64,000 nt of DNA, taken from IMG/VR virus record IMGVR_UViG_3300025000_000084, positions 1 to 64,000 of that record, one strand, 5' to 3'. The DNA is from a virus. A program made the position numbers and the translations under genes. Under the pieces are notes generated by a model that did not search any database, had not been told where the DNA came from, and worked only from the letters and a program-made list of their open reading frames with translations. Positions 26,158 to 33,443 of this stretch are shown here, piece after piece; within the stretch, counting starts at the first letter, position 1; the number at the start of each line of letters is the position of its first letter.

Positions 26158-26176
26158 ATGATACAAGATGTATCAT
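26158..26176. repeat. perfect inverted repeat between convergent operons
   Basis: ATGATACA and TGTATCAT flank a 3-base centre. It lies in the 107-base gap between the antirepressor operon and the end of the minus-strand operon. No T-run follows it on either strand, so it may be an operator-like site or an RNA end-stabilising hairpin. Confidence 0.4.
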
Positions 26177-26185
26177 ACAAAATGT

Positions 26186-26788
26186 TTATTGCTTCCCGTA
26201 AACTGTTTCTGAGTAGTCAACCCCCTGGCTGAGCCAGCTGACGATAACACCATCCTTGAATATCAGCTTGACGTATGAGGTGTAGGTGCGGGAGGTGGCC
26301 CCTCCTCCGTAAGTACTTGTGTTTGCCCTGCCGCTGACATTGTAAACCCCGGGAGTGACAGTGGCCGTTGTCGTGGATCTCGAAGGCCGGACGCTTGTGA
26401 CGGTCTTTTGCCCCCGGTCATAGAGCCATTGTTCATACTCTCCTTCCACCGCTTTCTCATCCGGCATGCCGAAGTTGGTAATGACGAAATCCTTTGTCTT
26501 ACCGAGAAACACCTGATCCATGACCTGATCATGGGTGTAGTAGGTGACGGCACAGGAAGAGAGAGTGAGTAAGATCAGCAGGATAAGAGTCATGGGCTTG
26601 CCTCCGATGATTACATGGTCCGGAGAGGTCTGCGATTTATCACAGGCGCTTATCACAGTAAACCCTTTATCTGACACATGTGTACCGGGGCCGATCCAAT
26701 GAAAGCTCACTATCTCACCTTTCTTTGCTTTGGCAATTCCTTTCTTTACCCTGGCAATAAACTCGTCTGCTGTCTCCTGTTTATTCAT
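26186..26788 (-). CDS. lipoprotein with BamE/SmpA-like part; likely a second internal start
   Basis: The full frame has 200 residues. Residues 1-65 form a small soluble part (MNKQETADEFIARVKKG, later SFHWIGPGTH). From Met66 (26593) there is a classic lipoprotein signal, TLILLILLTLSSC, then a segment FLGKTKDFVITNFGMPDEK that matches the SmpA/BamE type pattern (short helix, then loop with GxP), and a Ser/Thr/Tyr-rich tail. GGAGG lies 7 bases before Met66, which argues that the short lipoprotein is made separately. The long form would bury the lipobox. It is the last gene of the terminase operon. Confidence 0.65.
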   Translation of the reverse strand: MNKQETADEFIARVKKGIAKAKKGEIVSFHWIGPGTHVSDKGFTVISACDKSQTSPDHVIIGGKPMTLILLILLTLSSCAVTYYTHDQVMDQVFLGKTKDFVITNFGMPDEKAVEGEYEQWLYDRGQKTVTSVRPSRSTTTATVTPGVYNVSGRANTSTYGGGATSRTYTSYVKLIFKDGVIVSWLSQGVDYSETVYGKQ

Positions 26789-26826
26789 GGTGTTTGATTA
26801 AATACTAATCAAAGGTACGAGAAATT

Positions 26827-27090
26827 TCAATGCGAGTCAAGAGGCGTCGGTTTATCCTTCTTATGATGGCGTGTGGGATAGTAAATAATGATACTCTCAG
26901 CAGGAACACCATTCTTTATAAAGTAGTCGTAATCCTCCTGTCTGAATGCCATGAGCTTGGGCGGTCTTTGCGAGTCTGGCATATTAAATATCTCTTTGGT
27001 CCACTCGACAAATGTTTCCTGAGTGATTGGTTCAGCATTTGGTGAGTACTCGACCATCACCGTCTCCTCTGGAGTCAGCGGCTCCGGCAT
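26827..27090 (-). CDS. hypothetical protein, 87 aa
   Basis: An acidic, proline-rich N-terminus (MPEPLTPEETVMVEY) is followed by a helix and a C-terminal segment, PAESIIIYYPTRHHKK. No domain is recognised. It is part of the minus-strand operon, 38 bases upstream of the lipoprotein gene. Confidence 0.55.
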   Translation of the reverse strand: MPEPLTPEETVMVEYSPNAEPITQETFVEWTKEIFNMPDSQRPPKLMAFRQEDYDYFIKNGVPAESIIIYYPTRHHKKDKPTPLDSH

Positions 27091-27108
27091 ACTACCCCAT
27101 TGTGAGAT

Positions 27109-27276
27109 CTACATATTGATGATAGCTTCGGCTATATCCTTCTGATATCTCCTTTCGCCCCGTTCAAGCCTCCACCATTGGATCCGGTGCCGGATCCCAC
27201 TGAGCCATGGCAGTGCATACCATAGGATAACGGTAAACGCCAAGACGATTGCGATAATTGCGAGTGCTGTTTTCAT
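27109..27276 (-). CDS. small membrane protein, 55 aa
   Basis: The ATG at 27276 overlaps the stop of the next gene upstream (ATGA). The protein has one N-terminal membrane helix (TALAIIAIVLAFTVILWYAL), then a basic, Trp-rich cytoplasmic tail (RHRIQWWRLERGERRY). It is one of three tiny coupled genes. The topology suggests an inner-membrane peptide; a lysis or exclusion role is possible but not shown. Confidence 0.6.
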   Translation of the reverse strand: MKTALAIIAIVLAFTVILWYALPWLSGIRHRIQWWRLERGERRYQKDIAEAIINM

Positions 27277-27404
27277 TTCCTTCTGTTTTTGATTATTGTT
27301 TGTGCATCTTCATCCACCTCCTGCAGGAACTTGCACAGCCTGGTCGCACCGTCATACAGCGCAACCAGGTAGGCAAGGACCACTATGATGATAAAGAGTG
27401 TCAT
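27273..27404 (-). CDS. small membrane protein, 43 aa
   Basis: The ATG at 27404 overlaps the previous stop by 4 bases. A single N-terminal membrane helix (TLFIIIVVLAYLVAL) is followed by a charged tail ending in KNRRK. The gene is very short, but the uninterrupted ATGA overlaps on both sides and the clean membrane segment support it. Confidence 0.55.
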   Translation of the reverse strand: MTLFIIIVVLAYLVALYDGATRLCKFLQEVDEDAQTIIKNRRK

Positions 27405-27535
27405 TTCTTTGGTGCATCATGTGGCTTTTCAACCGCCTTGCTCTGCTTGATCATCCCGGCCTCTATTGCCTTCCTGGTTGTCACCGGCTCCCCGGAGACA
27501 ATATACCCTACAAAGGGGCGTTTCTTTTCAGTCAT
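27401..27535 (-). CDS. small basic hypothetical protein, 44 aa
   Basis: This 44-codon frame starts at 27535, inside the 3' end of the upstream gene, and its stop overlaps the next start. It reads MTEKKRPFVGYIVSG with a Lys-rich C-terminus. No membrane helix or domain is seen. It is supported by overlap coupling rather than by similarity. Confidence 0.5.
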   Translation of the reverse strand: MTEKKRPFVGYIVSGEPVTTRKAIEAGMIKQSKAVEKPHDAPKK

Positions 27536-27854
27536 GGTTAATGCGCTTTAGTAATACTACTCTCCGGCCGCGTTCATAATCACAATAGGGATCCTTGGTG
27601 AACCGTCCTTTCTCATCCCGCACCTGGACTGCATAGGATCCGGGCATGTCGGGCAGTCCCTCACACATAGCATCCAGCTCCTCCATGAGCTTTACATACC
27701 TCTTCTGCCACCATGCCGGGGCGCTCTGAAGGATTGACCTGGGTAACACCTGGTATGAGGCGTATGACAGTCCAAAGAACATGTGGACCGGATCTTGCTC
27801 TTTGTAGATCCATGCTACCGGTAATTCTTCTTTCTTTGTGCTTTTCACTTCCAT
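27528..27854 (-). CDS. hypothetical protein, 108 aa
   Basis: No family is recognised. The sequence contains PVAWIYKEQDPVHMFFG, a Trp-rich helix (APAWWQKRYVKLMEEL), and a C-terminal VRDEKGRFTKDPYCDYERG segment. The 3' end overlaps the tiny gene at 27535 and the start overlaps the zincin gene by 10 bases. It is soluble, with no export signal. Confidence 0.55.
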   Translation of the reverse strand: MEVKSTKKEELPVAWIYKEQDPVHMFFGLSYASYQVLPRSILQSAPAWWQKRYVKLMEELDAMCEGLPDMPGSYAVQVRDEKGRFTKDPYCDYERGRRVVLLKRINHD

Positions 27855-28240
27855 AGTTTCATTGATTTGCGAAAGGCTTTAAATGTCATATCCGTAAGCC
27901 ATCCTACATGATAAGCCAGGTTCTCTGTATCATCAAGGTTGGATTTTATTCCCCTGTCATTAAAGATGCTACAAATGCAGTGAATACATTCGTGTGCCAT
28001 TGTCCCGACCGTGGCATTAGGTGACATCAGCAAATACATGTCACTGAAGCCCACCCTAAAGGTCATCGCATCAGTATGATCCTGCAAGTCCTGATCCGGA
28101 TAATCCTTCACCCAACCAGATATGCCGGCGTTCTCAACATAGGAGTTTGGATCCTCGGTTATCACGATATAGATATCAGCCTCAAACACCTCAAGGGTTA
28201 CCTTCTCAACAAATGACTTGGGCTTCTTTATCTTTGACAT
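27845..28240 (-). CDS. zincin-like metallopeptidase-fold protein, 131 aa
   Basis: I start it at the ATG at 28240 (MSKIKKPKSF); an upstream in-frame ATG at 28273 overlaps the preceding gene. Residues 83-87 read HECIH, the HExxH zinc-binding and catalytic motif. DTENLAYHVGWL follows, with Glu106 in the usual place for a third ligand. Similar small phage proteins are annotated only as putative metallopeptidases. Its substrate is unknown. It lies in the middle of the terminase/SSB operon. Confidence 0.65.
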   Translation of the reverse strand: MSKIKKPKSFVEKVTLEVFEADIYIVITEDPNSYVENAGISGWVKDYPDQDLQDHTDAMTFRVGFSDMYLLMSPNATVGTMAHECIHCICSIFNDRGIKSNLDDTENLAYHVGWLTDMTFKAFRKSMKLWK

Positions 28241-28253
28241 TGTTGTACACTTT

Positions 28254-28628
28254 TTAGTTTTCCGGAATATCATAATCTACTGCATTAGCAAAGTCAGGCT
28301 CAAACGATCCCTTTTTGCAGGGGATCTCCATAATTATTTCATCTGTTACATGACAATAACCATATCCAATCCCGCTGTTCTGGCAGAAGTCATGCGCAAG
28401 GCTTTTCGACAGGGCAGGGATATTCGGACCTCCGTATGTGGTCAGTTCACCCGTAATAGGGCTGATTGCGTATATCTCGGCCATCACTATGGTTGACTTG
28501 AACTTGGGATTGATAGCCGGAGCCTTCTTCCGCTTCCTCTCTTCCCTGTTCATCCTCCGCACGATCTTGTCAAGTTGCTTCATAAACCAATCATGCGTGT
28601 TGGGTCCCATGCTTATTCCGTAGCTCAT
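28254..28628 (-). CDS. hypothetical protein, 124 aa
   Basis: A basic N-terminal helix (RRMNREERKRKKAP) precedes a beta-rich C-terminal half with two Cys-containing segments (FCQNSGIGYGYCHVTDEIIMEI). No known domain is recognised. The start overlaps the upstream gene by 4 bases. Confidence 0.55.
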   Translation of the reverse strand: MSYGISMGPNTHDWFMKQLDKIVRRMNREERKRKKAPAINPKFKSTIVMAEIYAISPITGELTTYGGPNIPALSKSLAHDFCQNSGIGYGYCHVTDEIIMEIPCKKGSFEPDFANAVDYDIPEN

Positions 28629-29050
28629 AACATCATTCCAGATCTGATCTGTTCCAGGTTTGACACACCAAAGTCTTTGAACAATTCCTTTATCATAAGG
28701 TCACATAACTTCATGGCTATGGAGTTGGCTACCGCCTGGTTACCGTAAGCGTTGGTGTCTATGATATCCCTGCGGGAGACTTGGCCCTTTAACTCGCAGG
28801 ACCTTCCATTGAAGGTGAACTTTGCAATGAAATCTATGGCATCAATGGCCGGTCCTCTAACAAGGTAGAGCACGACAGCATTCATGGTGTTGTCCTTAAC
28901 GGTCACAGATCTGATGATGTTCTGCAGGGTCTTTTCCTGCATCTCATTCAGAAGTGCAACACTCTCGTCTGTCGGTGCCCTCTTAATGGTGACACTCTTT
29001 TCATACGGGACCATCTCTCTCTCGTAAATAATCGTATTCTTTCCAAACAT
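28625..29050 (-). CDS. hypothetical protein, 141 aa
   Basis: No known family is recognised. The N-terminal half contains a likely helix (ESVALLNEMQEKTLQNIIRS) and a beta segment (NAVVLYLVRGPAID). The C-terminal half ends in IKELFKDFGVSN. It is cytosolic and part of the minus-strand operon downstream of the NinB-like and ssb genes, so a DNA-metabolism role is possible. Confidence 0.55.
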   Translation of the reverse strand: MFGKNTIIYEREMVPYEKSVTIKRAPTDESVALLNEMQEKTLQNIIRSVTVKDNTMNAVVLYLVRGPAIDAIDFIAKFTFNGRSCELKGQVSRRDIIDTNAYGNQAVANSIAMKLCDLMIKELFKDFGVSNLEQIRSGMML

Positions 29051-29062
29051 TGTCTTTCAGTT

Positions 29063-29485
29063 TTAAAGTTCAGCTTCAAAAATCAGTTCATCAATCCAGC
29101 ACTCATCCGGAAGGAGCAGGGTGATGCCGAGAATGATCTGCGCCTCTGCCCGGATCTTCAATACATAGTCCATCATCTCTTTGTTATCGGTCTTGGTGGT
29201 GGATCTCACCCCCGAGACAAACTCCCATGCCCTGAGCTCGTTGTTGTACTCGAAGTCATACCGCCAGTTGAACTTGCGCTTGCACTCCTCATGGACCTCC
29301 TCGGCAGTATGCCCGGTCAGCAAACTCAGCGGACCGTAGATGAATCCCCAGAGGTATGCATTGAAGTCTATGGTCCGGTCCGGGTAAATGTCCTTTACCG
29401 CCACCTTAAACGGTAGTCTGCGCTGCTTGATCTCTGCGATCAGCTTGTCGCGCTGGCTGTTGTTCCGGATGACGGCAAAGTCCAT
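29063..29485 (-). CDS. NinB-like recombination protein
   Basis: The 140-residue protein carries the layout of NinB/Orf-type proteins: a central RTIDFNAYLWGF segment (the family's RSxxQNxxxW-like core), GHTAEEVHEECKRKF, STTKTDNKEMMDYV, then a C-terminal LGITLLLPDE. Lambda Orf/NinB binds single-stranded DNA and SSB and mediates recombination in the Red pathway. The gene lies directly downstream of ssb, consistent with that job. The assignment is by motif order only. Confidence 0.6.
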   Translation of the reverse strand: MDFAVIRNNSQRDKLIAEIKQRRLPFKVAVKDIYPDRTIDFNAYLWGFIYGPLSLLTGHTAEEVHEECKRKFNWRYDFEYNNELRAWEFVSGVRSTTKTDNKEMMDYVLKIRAEAQIILGITLLLPDECWIDELIFEAEL

Positions 29486-29510
29486 AATATGCAGATAATC
29501 AGTTAATTAA

Positions 29511-29936
29511 TTAAAAAGGTAAATCATCCGGTGGCGCTATCGGAGGCACTGCATCAGGAGGGGTTGCTTCATCCTGGATGACGGGGTACTGGTCCTTTGC
29601 TCCGGCCTCTGCTGGCCATGATAGGAAGGTGATCTCTGAGGCAATGATCTCGGTCCGGTTCTTCTTTGCCCCGGTGTTCTTATCCTCCCAGGTCCGGGTT
29701 TCGATCTCGCCTACAACCGCGAGCTTCATCCCCTTGCGGAGGTACTTTTCAATGGTCTGGGCCCTCTTATCCCATGCGACAATGTTATGCCACTCGGTCT
29801 TTGTCTGCTTTACACCGTGCTTGTCGGTCCAGCTCTTACTTGTCGCAAGGCTGAAGGTTGCTACCGGCTTACCGTTATCCAGGTACTTGACATCAGGTTC
29901 TTGGCCCACATTTCCAATCAAAATTGCTTGATTCAT
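29511..29936 (-). CDS. ssb: single-stranded DNA-binding protein
   Basis: The 141-residue protein is a typical bacterial-type SSB. The OB-fold runs over about residues 1-105, with NQAILIGNVGQEPDVKYL at the start, then TEWHNIVAWDKRAQTIEKYLRKG and VVGEIETRTWEDKN. A Pro/Ala-rich linker leads to the acidic tip DDLPF, which recruits partner proteins. It covers single-stranded DNA during phage replication and recombination, alongside RecT and the NinB-like protein. Confidence 0.95.
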   Translation of the reverse strand: MNQAILIGNVGQEPDVKYLDNGKPVATFSLATSKSWTDKHGVKQTKTEWHNIVAWDKRAQTIEKYLRKGMKLAVVGEIETRTWEDKNTGAKKNRTEIIASEITFLSWPAEAGAKDQYPVIQDEATPPDAVPPIAPPDDLPF

Positions 29937-29940
29937 ATTA

Positions 29941-30453
29941 TTAACTCCTTTTAAGTTTCACAATTACATCTATTTCAAAGCCTATGTGCGAGATGACATC
30001 GGCTATCAGCTCGTCACCCGTCTTGACCGGAGGCTTGGTACTCTTTGCCGGCTTTATGCCCTTGGGTGGATTCTTCTTCGTCTTGGGCTTTTCAACACGG
30101 AGCTCCCTGAGCCTTCTGTTAATCTCTTCGGCAGGGATGAAAACCGTCTTGTGATGAACAATACCCTCGGAGGGTTTCGGTAATACTTCTTCCGGCTCTT
30201 GGTCGGGCTTTAACTCTATCACTTTCATATCAGTAGGCTTGTACTCTTTCAGCGGTAGCCCGGAGTGATACCATTCGTGCATTTTCACCCATGCTACCTC
30301 GGGGCACTTGTCAAACTGCTCATGCTTTTTGATCATGCTCAGATAAGCGGGGTTGATGCCAAGGTTCTTTGCAGCTTGGACATTCATCAGGTTTTCTGTC
30401 TCGATTGCCAGTATTACTTTCGCGGCAATCTTTTCTTTTGTTTGCGGGTTCAT
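29941..30453 (-). CDS. HTH-containing hypothetical protein, 170 aa
   Basis: The N-terminal 45 residues look like a helix-turn-helix (NVQAAKNLGINPAYLSMIKK). A KPDQEPEEVLPKP linker follows, then a basic, Lys/Pro-rich C-terminal region. It may bind DNA; a regulator or replication accessory role is possible. It is directly upstream of ssb (4-base gap) and coupled to the gene before it. Confidence 0.55.
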   Translation of the reverse strand: MNPQTKEKIAAKVILAIETENLMNVQAAKNLGINPAYLSMIKKHEQFDKCPEVAWVKMHEWYHSGLPLKEYKPTDMKVIELKPDQEPEEVLPKPSEGIVHHKTVFIPAEEINRRLRELRVEKPKTKKNPPKGIKPAKSTKPPVKTGDELIADVISHIGFEIDVIVKLKRS

Positions 30454-30854
30454 TTTGCGGCCTCCTTGTTTTTGGATTTATTTGATTTTAAGCGGTCATA
30501 ATTAAGCTGTGTCATTCTATTGCTTGTCACAACAGCAATAGAAGCCTCAAGCCTCTGCATGTAATTCATCCGCGGGAGTGCTTTCAGCCGGACGAGCATC
30601 GCGATCTCCTTGGAGTTTACCTCATTGATACCTCCCCCGCTGTTACGCATGATGTAATAGGTCCGGTTATCCCTGGCATTCTTGACCTTTGCCCTCTCTA
30701 TTGCTGAGTCAATCATCCGTTGGTCCCGGAGCACATCACGCCTTGCCCGGCGCTGCTTGAACCTCTCAATCCATGCTAACTTCTGGTATGTGGACCACTC
30801 CTTCCAATCTACTGTGACCCTCTGCAGGAAATCCTGTAAATAGTTTTTTGCCAT
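30450..30854 (-). CDS. basic helical hypothetical protein, 134 aa
   Basis: The protein is strongly basic and helical throughout (WIERFKQRRARRDVLRDQR near residue 28, and a Lys-rich end). It contains a TYYIMRNSGGGINEV turn. The composition suggests nucleic-acid binding, but no family is recognised. It overlaps the following gene's start by 4 bases. Confidence 0.55.
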   Translation of the reverse strand: MAKNYLQDFLQRVTVDWKEWSTYQKLAWIERFKQRRARRDVLRDQRMIDSAIERAKVKNARDNRTYYIMRNSGGGINEVNSKEIAMLVRLKALPRMNYMQRLEASIAVVTSNRMTQLNYDRLKSNKSKNKEAAK

Positions 30855-30856
30855 GG

Positions 30857-31105
30857 TTATTTATTAAAGTGTTTTGCGTACTGTGCTTTTACATACTCTC
30901 TCTCATCTACCCCTTCGACATAGATCACCAGCCGTCCATTAACTCCCACATCAGGCTTTACTATCCCTTCGGAATACAGCTCATTGAGAGCTTCGGTGGT
31001 ATCCGCGCCAAACAAGTGCATGAGGTTTGCCAAATAGATATTTGGCCAGCGGGTCTTACTGTATTCCTGTTCAAGGTATTCCCGGATTTTCTCTTTCGTT
31101 GTCAT
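30857..31105 (-). CDS. hypothetical winged-helix-like protein, 82 aa
   Basis: I chose the ATG at 31105 (MTTKEKIREYL), which overlaps the terL stop, rather than an upstream in-frame ATG inside terL. Residues 3-60 read like a small winged helix (KEKIREYLEQEY, LANLMHLFGADTTEALNEL, then NGRLVIYVEG). This suggests a small DNA-binding protein. Translational coupling to terL is likely. Confidence 0.5.
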   Translation of the reverse strand: MTTKEKIREYLEQEYSKTRWPNIYLANLMHLFGADTTEALNELYSEGIVKPDVGVNGRLVIYVEGVDEREYVKAQYAKHFNK

Positions 31106-33108
31106 ATCGTTGCTTCGGTTATTTTTCTGTTGCCTGTACGGTTGGTCCTGGGCTTGATCTCCTGGGGTAATGGCAGGCACTTATAACAGCCCCATACCCC
31201 GATTGCTGTTGTCATCACAATGTCATCATGGCACCCTTCCACAGCACCATACCTCCCGTTGGGCTTGGTCTCATAGGTATCCATCTCATCACATGCCCTG
31301 GCATCAGTCTCGACATACAGATCATCGCGCATGATCCCATTGAGGAAGTCAATGACCATTGGCTTGGTCTGGGCGTTGGTATGAAACCCGTATCTCAGAG
31401 GAAGGCCCTGCCGTATCTTCTCCTGGTCGGTCCGGGCATAGATATTCGGATAGAACTTAACAACCTCATCAATGATGGTGAGGAAGTGATCCCCCTCGGA
31501 CTCAATGGAGTTGCGGTCAAAGGAGTTGGACTCCGGGATGAACATGGCATTGTTATAGATCTTGCATATCTGCACTCCCTTCCAGGCGAGTAGGTCCTGA
31601 TCAATGTGCGAACGCCATGTAGCAATAGCCGTAGGTGTGCCTCCGTCACTCATCCAGTAGCGGTCAAAGACACGGATCACCGAGTAGTCGGCATCCTTTG
31701 TACGACCTCCGATATCCATTGATACAACATACCGGTCAGCGATATTGACTGACTTATCCGGCATCTCCCATATCTGAAAGTTGCCCCGGTCATTTTCATT
31801 GAGCACAATATCCTCGAGCGCATCCTTACCCCTCTGGCTCCGGCCGGCAATCTCCCCGGTGAATATGGGCTTGCAGTTCCCCTTGCGTAGTCTCTCGACA
31901 TAGGCCGGGCTGAATACCCTGGCACCGGAGGCCTGAAAGCTCTCCTGCCATGTAGAGGGGTATTCTTCGTGCATGCGCCAATCATCATAATTCTCCCCGC
32001 GCTTGGTCTCGAAATACCACTTGATACCTTCCAATGTTGCACCCAGGGACCACAGGTAAGAGGCGTAAGTATCCGACTGCATCCACTTGATGAACTTGGC
32101 ATAGTCCTGTATATCCTGTTGGTATAGCTCGATCTCGAACCATGGAACGAAGATTGGAGCATAGGAGCTCTTACCCTCCATTGCTGACAGCCATTCCCGG
32201 TGAAAGAAGTTTCCCACACCCTTTGCTGTGGACTCGATCACAATCATCGAATACGGCACGTTTGACACGGCAGCACGGACACTCTGAGCAAGGTCCTCGG
32301 CTGACCGCTGTTCGGTGGAACGCCAGAAGGCAACCTCCGAAAGATGACACATTGCCAGGTCAAAGGTCCTTATGCTGTTGGGCTGTTGTGATGAGCCTAT
32401 AATAATATTGTTTCCCCTCTCGACAAGTTGCCTGTTCTTGGTGGATCCCTCAAACGGAGCGAGATCGAAGGTGCCGAAAGCCTGCGGATACTTGCGGACC
32501 AGCCGCGAATACATCGCCCGGATGTTACGGGCCTGGTCCTCTACTTCGGTGACAATAGCAGAGTGCCATCCTGTCTTATGGATTATCTGGAACCACGACA
32601 TGTAGATCTGAACCAATGTCGAGCCACCCCACTGCCGGGCCTTGTCAATGATGATACGGATAGGTACCTCGGCAAGGCGCATCTGCTCGAGCTTGACCAG
32701 CACCCTATACCTCTGCGGCCAGTTCAGCTTAAAGGGAATGATCTGCTTTGTCTTTTTGTCCGTTATCCTCGCGCAAGTGACGGCCCAGAACTCAAAGTCA
32801 TGCCGGAATCGCTGCTCGGTAAAGTCACTGAGGAACCGGTTGACGGTTGCAGGATTGGCATTTTGTCCGGTGGCCTCAAGGAGTTTCTCAATACTATGGT
32901 GTGACTCAATGGCATCAATGAGATCCTTATTCTCCTGGTACATGGTCTGAGGTATGCCCCAGGTGACCGTATGACCACCAACTTCAAATATGATGGTACG
33001 CCTGGGGATGGGAGAGCCTATGCCCGTTGTCGGATCATAAGGAGCGAAGAGGACCTTCCGGCGCTTTTCGTTCTCCCGCAGGATAGTATTGACTGCGGCA
33101 TCGGTCAT
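31102..33108 (-). CDS. terL: terminase large subunit
   Basis: The 668-residue packaging motor has an ATPase domain with a Walker-A-like KARQWGGST (residues 156-164) and a Walker-B HLSEVAFW (Glu258), then IESTAKG, a typical coupling segment (around 291-297). The RNase-H-like nuclease domain starts at SMDIGGRTKDADYS (Asp465), with an IPESNSFD strand and a final HDDIVMTTAIG carrying metal-binding acids. The length is normal. Unusually it is transcribed opposite to the capsid genes and leads an operon that also carries ssb and the NinB-like gene. Confidence 0.93.
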   Translation of the reverse strand: MTDAAVNTILRENEKRRKVLFAPYDPTTGIGSPIPRRTIIFEVGGHTVTWGIPQTMYQENKDLIDAIESHHSIEKLLEATGQNANPATVNRFLSDFTEQRFRHDFEFWAVTCARITDKKTKQIIPFKLNWPQRYRVLVKLEQMRLAEVPIRIIIDKARQWGGSTLVQIYMSWFQIIHKTGWHSAIVTEVEDQARNIRAMYSRLVRKYPQAFGTFDLAPFEGSTKNRQLVERGNNIIIGSSQQPNSIRTFDLAMCHLSEVAFWRSTEQRSAEDLAQSVRAAVSNVPYSMIVIESTAKGVGNFFHREWLSAMEGKSSYAPIFVPWFEIELYQQDIQDYAKFIKWMQSDTYASYLWSLGATLEGIKWYFETKRGENYDDWRMHEEYPSTWQESFQASGARVFSPAYVERLRKGNCKPIFTGEIAGRSQRGKDALEDIVLNENDRGNFQIWEMPDKSVNIADRYVVSMDIGGRTKDADYSVIRVFDRYWMSDGGTPTAIATWRSHIDQDLLAWKGVQICKIYNNAMFIPESNSFDRNSIESEGDHFLTIIDEVVKFYPNIYARTDQEKIRQGLPLRYGFHTNAQTKPMVIDFLNGIMRDDLYVETDARACDEMDTYETKPNGRYGAVEGCHDDIVMTTAIGVWGCYKCLPLPQEIKPRTNRTGNRKITEATI

Positions 33109-33305
33109 TAATGCTTCTTCAGGTGAGCGACAATGACCTTCCCCACGTATTCAGCGGAGTAGTTCAGCCTGTCGGCCACTTCAGTGTAGAGATATTGCTT
33201 TGACAAATGAGGCCCTTTGCTTCCGTTCTCGGATAGCACTTTTTCATACTCACGAAATATGGCCTCTCGCCTTGCCGATGCGTTATCGCTTGGGTTAGGG
33301 TTCAT
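33108..33305 (-). CDS. small HTH-like protein adjacent to terL
   Basis: I start it at the ATG at 33305 (MNPNPSDNASARRE), giving 65 residues; upstream in-frame sequence looks intergenic. The C-terminal half reads as a helix-turn-helix (YLYTEVADRLNYSAEYVGKVI). Its stop/start overlap with terL (shared bases at 33108) and its size fit a small regulator or a minimal DNA-recognition subunit for packaging. The gene at 6900-7457 is the other small-terminase candidate. Confidence 0.55.
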   Translation of the reverse strand: MNPNPSDNASARREAIFREYEKVLSENGSKGPHLSKQYLYTEVADRLNYSAEYVGKVIVAHLKKH

Positions 33306-33388
33306 GGATACTGCGTTTGTGTTGTAAAAATAAGATTTATTATCCGCTATCTGCACCTTAATATCCGTGGAGTTTTGCACACTAATAA

Positions 33389-33396
33389 TAGATTTG
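33389..33396 (+). promoter_or_regulatory. -7-like box upstream of the capsid operon
   Basis: TAGATTTG matches the TAnnTTTG consensus and lies 47 bases before the scaffold ATG, in the 138-base divergent region between terL and the capsid genes. No -33 TTTG lies at the expected distance (a TTTTG is only about 12 bases upstream), so it is a partial match. Confidence 0.35.
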
Positions 33397-33443
33397 ATGG
33401 TGAATAAATGCCACAGAAGTGCAGTATTAACAAATAACACAGT

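Noticed and set aside
26263-26553. 96-codon minus-strand frame in a second frame of the lipoprotein gene
   Set aside because: It lies entirely within the lipoprotein frame and is Ser/Arg/Pro-rich noise. An Rz1-type nested gene was considered, but no lipobox is present.
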